Shown: positions 1 to 5,085 of the stretch, piece after piece
How positions within the stretch are numbered: the first letter of the stretch is position 1
Layout: every line of letters starts with the position of its first letter
Assembly: GCA_900546685.1 (NCBI GenBank)
Contig: UREB01000125.1
Coordinates: 1 to 5,445 of the forward strand
DNA: 5,445 nt
Source of the DNA: an uncultured Eubacteriales bacterium
GTDB taxonomy: Bacteria; Bacillota; Clostridia; Christensenellales; QAND01
Direction of reading: 5' to 3'
The notes under the pieces: generated by a model
What the model was told of the DNA's origin: nothing
The model's database searches: none
The model's input: the letters and a program-made list of their open reading frames with translations, nothing else
Translations under genes and position numbers: made by a program

Positions 1-366
1 GGTCAAGTAGATTTCCACATTCCCCTGGGGCAACACCAGCTGATCTCCCTGTCTTGTCATCGCTTGTTCGGAAACGTCGTCCCGAATGATAACGCCTTCC
101 TCCGTTACCTCATAGGTTCCACTATACGCTTGGCCCATGACTACCATTTCGCAGGTATTGTCCGCCTTAAACTCAACGGAAAGGTTCATCGATGGCATCA
201 TCTGCTGAATCTCCTCCTGGGTGACTGTAACGCCGTTGGCCTTCCCGCCCGTCATGTTCCATTTTCCCACATACGCTTGATTGTCCGTGCTGCCGCAGCC
301 TGCTAGGCACAGCATAGCCAGCAACAGCAGCGCTGCAAACAGGCTTGTCCTTTTTTTATGCAGCAT
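1..366 (-). CDS. Small secreted lipoprotein, 3' end cut by the window edge
   Basis: Reading leftward from the ATG at 366-364, 122 codons stay open to base 1, so the stop codon lies outside the window. The start is set by a strong AGGAGGAGGT ribosome binding site (371-380) 4 nt upstream. The protein begins with a basic stretch (MLHKKR), a hydrophobic run at residues 9-22, and a lipobox LAGC with the lipidated cysteine at residue 24. This predicts export and anchoring to the outer face of the membrane. The mature part opens with YVGKW and continues with alternating strands (VEFKADNTCEM, YSGTYEVTEEGVIIRD), which resembles the small lipocalin-like lipoproteins common in Clostridia ('VGtW...l..dGt...GtY'). 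In that type the chain ends soon after the region reached here, so probably only a few residues are missing (inference). The function is unknown. It has its own promoter and is separated from the upstream DUF4097 gene by a hairpin, so it is likely an independent unit. Confidence 0.85.
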   Translation of the reverse strand, partial: MLHKKRTSLFAALLLLAMLCLAGCGSTDNQAYVGKWNMTGGKANGVTVTQEEIQQMMPSMNLSVEFKADNTCEMVVMGQAYSGTYEVTEEGVIIRDDVSEQAMTRQGDQLVLPQGNVEIYLT

Positions 367-398
367 TGTTACCTCCTCCTATACATTGGCATAGCTGG

Positions 399-427
399 AG
401 TATAGCGGCCATGGTGTTCATTGACAA
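399..427 (-). promoter_or_regulatory. Sigma-A promoter of the lipoprotein gene
   Basis: On the minus strand, a -35 box TTGTCA (427-422) and a -10 box TATACT (404-399) are separated by exactly 17 bp. Both are one mismatch from consensus. Transcription would start near 392, giving a leader of about 25 nt that contains the AGGAGGAGGT ribosome binding site. Confidence 0.7.
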
Positions 428-433
428 CGTTGT
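424..433. promoter_or_regulatory. 10-bp palindrome overlapping the lipoprotein -35 box
   Basis: ACAACGTTGT is a perfect 10-bp palindrome that overlaps four bases of the -35 box of the lipoprotein promoter. Its place suggests an operator for a dimeric repressor, but the arms are short and no cognate regulator is visible, so this is only a candidate. Confidence 0.3.
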
Positions 434-497
434 TCGGCTTGCCTCCCCTACTTTCGCGCAAATTTCCGTTCGTTCTCCTTTTTTTGAGGCCAATAGC

Positions 498-529
498 AAA
501 TAGAGGAAACGAAATCGTTTCCTCTATTT
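498..529 (-). terminator. Hairpin terminator of the PadR-HAAS-DUF4097 operon
   Basis: A near-perfect inverted repeat begins 2 nt after the DUF4097 stop codon. The 14-bp stem pairs 498-511 with 516-529 around a 4-nt loop. On the minus strand the stem is followed only by GCTATTGG, not a real T-tract, although its outer pairs are A/T. It may end transcription weakly or protect the 3' end of the mRNA. It separates the operon from the lipoprotein promoter. Confidence 0.65.
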
Positions 530-530
530 C

Positions 531-1526
531 TCATTTTTCAATGTGGCAGTCTCCGCTGCTCGTCTGAATGGTATAGACAGGAGCCGCCTGGCCGGTATTT
601 TGGCCCGCAAAATCGTTCCTCAGATCTCCGCTGCCGGTATCAAAGGCAAGGGTAAATACGCTGTTTTCCGGCAGATGAAGCTCAATATCCCCCGATGTTG
701 TCGTAAAGGACAAGGATTCCGGCTGTGCATTGAGGCCCACCTCTATTTCCCCGCTGGTGCTATTTGCTTGTAGATGCGTAGCCGTACCGGAAAATGCAAT
801 ATCGCCAGAGGTGGTAGCAATCTTCGCTTGCTGCGCTGATAGCTGCGCAATCTCCATATCCCCGCTGGTCGATTGGGCTGTCAGCTGCCCGATCTCTCCT
901 TGGCCAAGCGCTATATCTCCGCTACTGGTTTGCAGGCTCATCTGCTCTAATACGATGCCGCCTTTTACCTCAATGTCGCCGCTGGTGCTCGTGAGCTGTA
1001 GGCTCTGTACTGTACCGGAAAACTCAATATCTCCAGCGCCGCTGTCTATGGCCAGGGCCAACGCATCGGCCTTTACACCCTCCACTTTGATTGTACCGCT
1101 CTGCGTATCGATGGAAAGCGCTCCCTGATATCCCTTGGGAATCTGTATTTCCAGATCTGACAAACGTGCGTTTCCTAGGAAAAAATCCCACCAGCGGACG
1201 CTTTTTTCCGAGGAAATCTCCAGCGTATCCCCTGTTTGCTGTGTAGAAAAGTAGATCATGTCCTCATGCTCTTCTGCCTTTTGTAAAATATGGAGGGAGC
1301 TATCTTCGCTTTGCGTAAGGATGATATCGCCCAGGCCCCAGTCTATCCGGATCTGTGATACGCCGTCACCCATCCCCTGTTGCTTTACAGTTGTGAAGTT
1401 GTTTCTGTTGGAAACGCCCCAGTGAAACCCAGGACCATTGGCCAAGCCCCAGATCAGTGCGCAAAGGGCCAGCGCCAAAATAATGCTCCAGGCGATGACC
1501 CGCCGTCTTCCGCTTCGGTAACTCAT
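531..1526 (-). CDS. Membrane-anchored DUF4097 beta-strand-repeat protein
   Basis: This is a 331-residue protein. Its short basic N-terminus (MSYRSGRRR) precedes one transmembrane segment at about residues 10-28, so it is most likely an N-in signal anchor with the bulk outside. After a linker, residues 140-328 are built from repeats with the core TSSGDIE/TTSGDIE, spaced 18-21 residues in most cases. This is the DUF4097 pattern, thought to fold as a right-handed beta-solenoid. Bacillus LiaG and YvlB carry the same domain type and are linked to cell-envelope stress (family knowledge, from memory). The start is well supported: AAGGAGG at 1534-1540 lies 7 nt upstream, and the ATG overlaps the TGA of the HAAS gene (ATGA, 1523-1526), implying translational coupling. 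It is the third gene of the PadR operon. No catalytic motif is seen; a structural or sensing role at the membrane is inferred. Confidence 0.85.
   Translation of the reverse strand: MSYRSGRRRVIAWSIILALALCALIWGLANGPGFHWGVSNRNNFTTVKQQGMGDGVSQIRIDWGLGDIILTQSEDSSLHILQKAEEHEDMIYFSTQQTGDTLEISSEKSVRWWDFFLGNARLSDLEIQIPKGYQGALSIDTQSGTIKVEGVKADALALAIDSGAGDIEFSGTVQSLQLTSTSGDIEVKGGIVLEQMSLQTSSGDIALGQGEIGQLTAQSTSGDMEIAQLSAQQAKIATTSGDIAFSGTATHLQANSTSGEIEVGLNAQPESLSFTTTSGDIELHLPENSVFTLAFDTGSGDLRNDFAGQNTGQAAPVYTIQTSSGDCHIEK
549..1106 (-). repeat. Tandem SGD-type beta-rung repeats inside the DUF4097 gene
   Basis: The repeated S-G-D/E core has its acidic residue at positions 166 (AGD), 184, 204, 223, 242, 260 (SGE), 280, 301 and 326; a degenerate SGT copy is near 143. 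Steps are 18, 20, 19, 19, 18, 20, 21 and 25 residues. The DNA echoes this as recurring ATCTCCGCTGGT-like stretches on the plus strand about every 57 bp, although the copies have diverged, so the repeats are not recent duplications. Confidence 0.8.
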
Positions 1527-2176
1527 TTTCTATCCTCCTTCATCTGTATGATGCCCTTTATGATATTTTCTACCGCCGCCGCGGCGATAAATAGGATCCA
1601 GGAATACCCCCAGCTTCCGCACAAAAAGCTAAAGAGAAAATAGGCTACGACGACCAGAGACCAATATGCGCTGTGAAACGCCTGGAACGCTTTTTTCTGG
1701 TGATTGGTCTTCGTGCGCCACTCCTTGAAATCCTCTACGATATTTTCATCCTGTTTTTCATAAACCGGCCGTGTCATGTGGTTATAGATCAGCATGCCGG
1801 TAGCGCCTGCGATGCATCCGAAAAACAACACGAGACCCAAGATCTCCAGCCCGATGCTCTCAAAAAGGATGATCATCACCGGGCTTAAAATATACATCAT
1901 AACAGCCGCTGCAGTAAGCAGCGCGCTCTTCTTTCGTTCCTGTTCACTGGGGCCCTGCATGCTGTGCGGACGTACGCTATCCACCAGCTCGGAAAGATCG
2001 CCCAGCCCCGTGATTACGGCATTGTATGCTTCTTCTTCCGATTTGCCATGTAAAAGCTGCTCGTTGTATTTTTCAATGAGATTTGCGGTCAGCTCCTCTT
2101 TAAGCTCGTTTACCTTCTTGCTTTCCGGCACACCCGCAAATTCATGATCGATATAGGCGCGGATCTTGTTTACCAT
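1523..2176 (-). CDS. HAAS-like (DUF1700-type) four-helix membrane protein
   Basis: This is a 217-residue protein. Residues 1-70 form a soluble helical domain with the pattern KIRAYIDHEF...ELKEELTANLIEKY...GKSEEEAYNAVITGLGDLSELV. This is the hallmark of the HAAS / DUF1700-type domain that accompanies PadR regulators in Bacillota. Four hydrophobic segments follow at about residues 84-104, 107-131, 168-186 and 188-210, with a charged loop at 135-160. The AAGGAGG ribosome binding site (2187-2193) is 10 nt from the ATG and overlaps the PadR stop codon (TAAGGAGG), so translation is probably coupled to PadR. The 3' end overlaps the DUF4097 start by 4 nt. No enzyme or transporter motif is seen. By family context it is a membrane partner in a PadR-controlled signalling or envelope module; its biochemical activity is not known to me. 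Confidence 0.8.
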   Translation of the reverse strand: MVNKIRAYIDHEFAGVPESKKVNELKEELTANLIEKYNEQLLHGKSEEEAYNAVITGLGDLSELVDSVRPHSMQGPSEQERKKSALLTAAAVMMYILSPVMIILFESIGLEILGLVLFFGCIAGATGMLIYNHMTRPVYEKQDENIVEDFKEWRTKTNHQKKAFQAFHSAYWSLVVVAYFLFSFLCGSWGYSWILFIAAAAVENIIKGIIQMKEDRK

Positions 2177-2191
2177 GATTTCGTTTCCTCC

Positions 2192-2515
2192 TTAAAAGAT
2201 CAGCTGTTCTATTAGAGCTTTGGTATCGCTCCATTGTGCCAGGCACTGCTTGTAATATGCCTGCCCTTCCTTTGTGATGGCATAGTACCTGCGTCTGGCT
2301 CCTGTTTTTTCATCACCCCAATAGGAAAGGATATAGCCCGCCTGTTCCAGCCGCCGAAAGGCCGTATACAGCGTTGCTTCCTTTAATTCATACTGCCCTT
2401 TGGTCTTTTCCTGTATCGTCTTGTTGATCTCATAGCCATAGCTATCCTTATCCATCAGCCGACGCAGGATGATGGCCTCCGTATAGCCGCGAAGCGCATC
2501 CGAAGCGATGGGCAT
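2192..2515 (-). CDS. PadR-family transcriptional repressor
   Basis: This 107-residue protein matches the PadR winged-helix fold over its whole length. Family landmarks are YGYEI at residues 26-30, the recognition region ATLYTAFRRLEQAGYI at 47-62, and the wing GARRRYYAITKEG at 72-84. A final helix of about 20 residues (85-105) would serve for dimerisation; this is the short form of the family (about 105-115 aa). The start ATG at 2515 has an AAGGTGA ribosome binding site 5 nt upstream (2521-2527). It is the first gene of a three-gene operon with the HAAS and DUF4097 genes. PadR proteins of this size usually repress their own operon and release DNA on binding a small aromatic or drug-like ligand. 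The inverted repeat in its promoter (2550-2574) fits that role. The ligand cannot be predicted from sequence. Confidence 0.93.
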   Translation of the reverse strand: MPIASDALRGYTEAIILRRLMDKDSYGYEINKTIQEKTKGQYELKEATLYTAFRRLEQAGYILSYWGDEKTGARRRYYAITKEGQAYYKQCLAQWSDTKALIEQLIF

Positions 2516-2548
2516 GCAATCACCTTCTTCCTATCTATACTATACACA

Positions 2549-2577
2549 AATATACCTCATCTTTCGAGGTATATCAA
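2549..2577 (-). promoter_or_regulatory. Sigma-A promoter of the PadR operon
   Basis: On the minus strand, a -35 box TTGATA (2577-2572) and a -10 box TATATT (2554-2549) are separated by 17 bp. The predicted start near 2542 gives a leader of about 27 nt before the PadR ATG. An alternative downstream -10 (TATAGT within TGTATAGTATAG, about 2540-2546) exists but has a less well-placed -35. Confidence 0.65.
2550..2574. promoter_or_regulatory. Probable PadR operator (9-7-9 perfect inverted repeat)
   Basis: The arms ATATACCTC (2550-2558) and GAGGTATAT (2566-2574) are perfectly complementary around a 7-nt spacer. The repeat fills the promoter spacer and overlaps both the -35 and -10 boxes of the PadR promoter, so a dimer bound here would block RNA polymerase. 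Position, symmetry and the adjacent PadR gene make autorepression the simplest reading; binding itself is inferred. Confidence 0.65.
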
Positions 2578-2675
2578 GAAATAATTTTGATGTTTTTTCC
2601 TCTTCTTTTTTCCCTGAACTTTCGACAATTTTAATAAATCGATAACAAAAAAGTGCCCAAAACACATGGGTGGTA

Positions 2676-2684
2676 TGGTATAAT
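2676..2684 (+). promoter_or_regulatory. Extended -10 promoter for the kinase gene
   Basis: TGGTATAAT is a perfect TATAAT -10 box (2679-2684) preceded by the TGn extension. No good -35 lies 16-18 bp upstream (the bases there read CCCAAA-like), so it would rely on the extended -10 or on an activator. Initiation near 2691 would leave a leader of about 135 nt before the kinase ATG. It is divergent from the PadR promoter about 100 bp away. The rest of the 311-bp region 2516-2826 holds no convincing gene. Confidence 0.5.
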
Positions 2685-2694
2685 AATAATAATT

Positions 2695-2702
2695 TGAACG
2701 TT
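2695..2702. promoter_or_regulatory. Short palindrome at the kinase transcription start
   Basis: GAACGTTC is a perfect 8-bp palindrome just downstream of the predicted start of the kinase transcript, a usual place for a repressor site. It does not fit the catabolite cre consensus or the Gram-positive SOS box. With only 8 bp it could be chance. Confidence 0.2.
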
Positions 2703-2744
2703 CCTTTTCTCCGCCGTATTTATGTACGATTTCTATGGCTCGTC

Positions 2745-2794
2745 TTTGGCTCATACACTTTAGCGCAGCCAAACAGCATACAAGCGGGCCGCTT
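2745..2794 (+). promoter_or_regulatory. Two short inverted repeats in the kinase 5' leader
   Basis: TTTGGCT (2745-2751) pairs with AGCCAAA (2767-2773) across a 15-nt loop. Then AAGCGG (2782-2787) is mirrored by CCGCTT (2789-2794) around one base; the latter is more plausible as a DNA operator than as an RNA hairpin. No known riboswitch core or intrinsic terminator is recognised in the leader. Confidence 0.25.
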
Positions 2795-2826
2795 ATTGAT
2801 AATTTTTATGTGTGGAGGTTTTTTTC

Positions 2827-4290
2827 ATGGCAAAATATATCATTGCCCACGATTTCGGCACCAGCGCAAATAAGGCGTCTCTGTTTACCACAGAGGGCAA
2901 ATTTGTAAAGACCGCAACAGCCGAATATCCCACCTATTATACCAATCAAAGCTGGGTTGAGCAGGATCCGGAGGACTGGTGGGCGGCCTTTTGCCAAACG
3001 ACCAAGACGCTGATGCAAGGCATTCCCAAAGAGGATGTGCTGTGTGTCAGCTTTGACGGCACCTATCCCAACTGTCTTTGTGTAGATAAAGACGGCAAGC
3101 CGCTGCACCGGGCTATGATCTGGCAGGATACGCGGGCCTACAAACAGGCGGAGGAGATCACGAAAAAGATCCCGGCCAAGTACACGGCCGACCGAGCCAA
3201 CCATGTGATGCAGACAGACCGCACGCTGCCAAAGCTGCTTTGGATCAAGGAAAACCAGCCGGAAATCTTTGCCAAGACCGCGATGGTGCTTCCCTGCGTT
3301 TCCAACTATATCGTGATGCGGATGACGGGCGTGGCCTGCTGCGACTATTCCGTCGGTAAGGGCACGGCCATGGTAACAATGGATTATTCCGACTATGCGG
3401 ATGAAATATTAGAAGCTGCCGGCATCACACGCGAAATTCTGCCCAAACTTTGCGACCGCACCACCATCGCTGGCGAGGTAACGGAGGAGTTTGCCGACCA
3501 ATGCGGGCTGGCTGTGGGCACCAAGCTGGTCGTAGGCTCGCATGATTCGGCCTGTACCTCTATTGGCGCAGGCATCTCCGAACCGGGCGACTGCTATATG
3601 AATGGCGGCACCTCTGCCGGCATTGTCTTCAAGCGGAAGCCGGGCGATACCACGACAGGCGGCCAAACCGCCTCTTCCGGCTCTTCCTTCCGCTGGCTGC
3701 GCGATACCATTTGCCAATATGAACAATTTTTGGCCAAAAGCGAAGGGCGCAGCGCATATGATATCATTGACGAAGAGCTGGCTGAGGCGCCCATCGGCTC
3801 TCATGGGGTGATGTTCCATCCCTATCTGGCTGGCGAACGCGAGCCGCGCAACAATCCGCGCGCCAAAGGCTCGTTTGTCGGCATCACGCTGACGACCACC
3901 CGCCAGGATATTATGCGCAGCGTCATCGAGGGGATCGGGCTGAATATCAATTTGATTCTGCAAGAGGCGCGGGACAGAGGTTATGTCGTAGACCGTATGC
4001 CCATCGTAGGCGGCCTGGGCAAAAGCGAAATCGTCAAGCAGATTTTTGCTGACATCATGAACGTAGAGTTAATCACTTACGAATATATGGACGAAGCGGC
4101 TACTGTGGGCGCCGCTGTGCTGGGCGGGATGGCCCTTGGGCTATATGAGGATGAGTCTGCCGTGCATAAATTCATGAAGGTAACAAGCGTAACAAAGCCC
4201 ATTGCGGAAAACCACGCAGCGTATCAAAAGCTAATGCCCCTGTTTGAGGATGTTTACAACGCAATGGTTCCCCTCTACGAAAAAATGTAA
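2827..4290 (+). CDS. FGGY-family carbohydrate kinase, substrate unassigned
   Basis: This 487-residue cytoplasmic kinase would phosphorylate a sugar or sugar derivative with ATP. The ATG at 2827 is preferred over the in-frame GTG at 2812, because that GTG lies inside the ribosome binding site GTGGAGGT (2812-2819), 8 nt from the ATG. Motifs in order: phosphate loop HDFGTSANK (residues 8-16); WVEQDPEDWW (43-52); a first FGGY signature around TLPKLLWIKEN (133-143) that fits except at its first position; the catalytic base region GSHDSA with Asp240; the ATP-side loop GGTSAG (260-265); the second FGGY signature, fully matched at 348-368; and GGLGKS (395-400). The sugar-site segment SFDGTYPN (75-82) resembles the (V/F)D-(A/S/G)-T form of ribulokinase-type members rather than the QMHG of xylulokinase. 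It may act with the neighbouring dehydrogenase, but only proximity suggests it. An intrinsic terminator follows directly. Confidence 0.9.
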   Translation: MAKYIIAHDFGTSANKASLFTTEGKFVKTATAEYPTYYTNQSWVEQDPEDWWAAFCQTTKTLMQGIPKEDVLCVSFDGTYPNCLCVDKDGKPLHRAMIWQDTRAYKQAEEITKKIPAKYTADRANHVMQTDRTLPKLLWIKENQPEIFAKTAMVLPCVSNYIVMRMTGVACCDYSVGKGTAMVTMDYSDYADEILEAAGITREILPKLCDRTTIAGEVTEEFADQCGLAVGTKLVVGSHDSACTSIGAGISEPGDCYMNGGTSAGIVFKRKPGDTTTGGQTASSGSSFRWLRDTICQYEQFLAKSEGRSAYDIIDEELAEAPIGSHGVMFHPYLAGEREPRNNPRAKGSFVGITLTTTRQDIMRSVIEGIGLNINLILQEARDRGYVVDRMPIVGGLGKSEIVKQIFADIMNVELITYEYMDEAATVGAAVLGGMALGLYEDESAVHKFMKVTSVTKPIAENHAAYQKLMPLFEDVYNAMVPLYEKM

Positions 4291-4297
4291 GAAGGAA

Positions 4298-4323
4298 AAA
4301 AGGACGGCTGCGGCCGTCCTTTT
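4298..4323 (+). terminator. Intrinsic terminator of the kinase gene
   Basis: Seven nt after the kinase stop, GGACGGC (4302-4308) pairs with GCCGTCC (4313-4319) around a TGCG loop. It is flanked by AAAA (4298-4301) and TTTT (4320-4323), which extend the stem or act as the T-tract. The symmetric A/T flanks make it potentially bidirectional. Confidence 0.88.
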
Positions 4324-4496
4324 GCATGCACATCCTGCGGTGGAAGCGTAGGCCGCCGTCTGCACCTAGCTTGCAACGCCTGAAGATAGAATTTTCCTTT
4401 GCGATACATTCGCGGCATCGCCACACACTCCTCTTTCGGTATTTGAAAATTTCTGTTGTATCTATGCGCTCTAAAAAAACAAGCATCCTCTGTGCC
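4324..4496. other. Unassigned 173-bp spacer between two facing terminators
   Basis: This stretch lies between the terminators of the converging kinase and VOC genes. No convincing promoter is visible. On the minus strand an ATG at 4418 with an AGAGGAG-like site upstream opens a 47-residue, arginine-rich frame that ends at 4275, but it reads through the kinase terminator and into the kinase gene. I recognise no protein or RNA family here. Confidence 0.4.
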
Positions 4497-4524
4497 AAAA
4501 AAGGACGGGAATCCCGTCCTTTTT
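4497..4524 (-). terminator. Intrinsic terminator of the VOC/dehydrogenase unit
   Basis: GGACGGG (4503-4509) pairs with CCCGTCC (4513-4519) around a 3-nt loop. A six-A run (4497-4502) supplies the U-tract for minus-strand transcription, and TTTTT (4520-4524) lies on the other side. It starts 7 nt beyond the VOC stop codon. The stem is almost the same as that of the kinase terminator, and the flanks allow it to act in both directions. Confidence 0.85.
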
Positions 4525-4531
4525 GAAGTTG

Positions 4532-5008
4532 TTAGGCGTTTTCTTCCGCGTATTGCTTTAATACCTCCGGCGGCGTCATGGTGCGTGCCGCAATTTCCTC
4601 TAAAGAAAGCCCTTGTGCCTGCATGCGCTTAACAACCGCATGCATCGGCTCCCCCACCTCGATGATATGATCATCCGGATCATAAAACCGAATGACTCGC
4701 TGCCCCCATGGCATTTGCTTTGCCGAATGAACGTAACTTCCCTCTCCATAAAACCGCAGGCGTTCCAAAAAGCCGTCCAGATCCTCCGACTCAAAGTAGA
4801 GCTCCGATTGGCAGCCTCCGTAGCAGATCTGCTCCGCTTGTAAGCCGGTGAAAGCCAGCCAGCTTTCCTCCGTCTGTAAAGCAAACGGGCCTTCCATGGT
4901 TACGTTGGCGCCCAAGTCCGCCAGCACACGTCTATGCAAAACGGTTTGGTAAAAAGCTTTGGACCGCTCCATATCCTTGACCACCAGCAACGGACAAATA
5001 AAACGCAT
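4532..5008 (-). CDS. VOC-fold (glyoxalase/dioxygenase-superfamily) protein
   Basis: This 158-residue protein opens with the VOC first module, FICPLLVVKDMERSKAFYQTVL (residues 3-24). A second module follows from SELYFESEDLDGFLERL (68-84) to RVIRFYDPDDHIIEVGE (104-120). The DP-D-x-x-x-E ending gives Glu117, the usual last metal ligand. At the place of the first-strand His of glyoxalase I there is Cys5, and the second-module His position appears to be Glu69, so the standard four-ligand set is not evident; classical glyoxalase I activity is doubtful. Residues 121-158 form a helical tail (VVKRMQAQGLSLEEIAARTMTPPEVLKQYA) beyond the usual VOC core. The start at 5008 is backed by an AGGAGGAAGGA site (5014-5024). 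It lies 77 nt after the dehydrogenase gene on the same strand, so cotranscription is possible. The substrate is unknown. Confidence 0.85.
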   Translation of the reverse strand: MRFICPLLVVKDMERSKAFYQTVLHRRVLADLGANVTMEGPFALQTEESWLAFTGLQAEQICYGGCQSELYFESEDLDGFLERLRFYGEGSYVHSAKQMPWGQRVIRFYDPDDHIIEVGEPMHAVVKRMQAQGLSLEEIAARTMTPPEVLKQYAEENA

Positions 5009-5025
5009 TGTCGTCCTTCCTCCTC

Positions 5026-5050
5026 ATTCTTTTTTCTTAGTATAAAGAAT
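5026..5050 (-). promoter_or_regulatory. Inverted repeat with a -10-like box upstream of the VOC gene
   Basis: ATTCTTT (5026-5032) is complementary to AAAGAAT (5044-5050) across 11 nt. On the minus strand the repeat encloses TATACT (5044-5039), a good -10 sequence, but no -35 is seen at 16-18 bp. It could be a weak or activator-dependent promoter for the VOC gene, or a small processing hairpin in a dehydrogenase-VOC transcript. Confidence 0.25.
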
Positions 5051-5085
5051 GGGAGAGCCACTATGCTTGTAAGATATGGACAAAA

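Noticed and set aside
64..306. 80-codon plus-strand frame at the left end
   Set aside because: It is antisense to the lipoprotein gene, which has a signal peptide, lipobox, strong ribosome binding site and promoter.
549..1106. The repeats in the DUF4097 gene as a CRISPR-like or mobile repeat array
   Set aside because: They are diverged, in frame, have no unique spacers of constant length, and are explained by protein beta-rungs.
730..1128. 132-codon open frame on the plus strand inside the DUF4097 gene
   Set aside because: It is antisense to a clear repeat-containing gene; its serine/proline repetitiveness mirrors the SGD codons of the real protein.
2695..2702. GAACGTTC as an SOS box or catabolite cre site
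   Set aside because: The Gram-positive SOS box needs a 4-nt gap between GAAC and GTTC, and the cre consensus mismatches at several fixed positions.
2557..2772. 71-codon minus-strand frame in the divergent intergenic region
   Set aside because: It covers the PadR promoter and operator, is rich in low-complexity Lys and Tyr runs, and lacks a good ribosome binding site.
2812..2826. GTG at 2812 as the kinase start, adding five residues (MEVFF)
   Set aside because: This GTG is part of the GTGGAGGT ribosome binding site; the ATG at 2827 has ideal spacing and starts at the usual point before the phosphate loop.
3409..3963. 184-codon minus-strand frame inside the kinase gene
   Set aside because: It is fully antisense to well-conserved FGGY motifs and matches no recognisable family, so it is a by-product of codon usage.
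4275..4418. 47-residue arginine-rich minus-strand frame with an AGAGGAG-like site upstream
   Set aside because: It reads through a strong hairpin and into the kinase coding region; composition is unremarkable for noncoding sequence. Kept only as a remark on the spacer.
4172..4498. 108-codon minus-strand frame across the kinase 3' end and the spacer
   Set aside because: It starts with TTG inside the VOC terminator, runs through the kinase terminator and is antisense to the kinase; no family resemblance.
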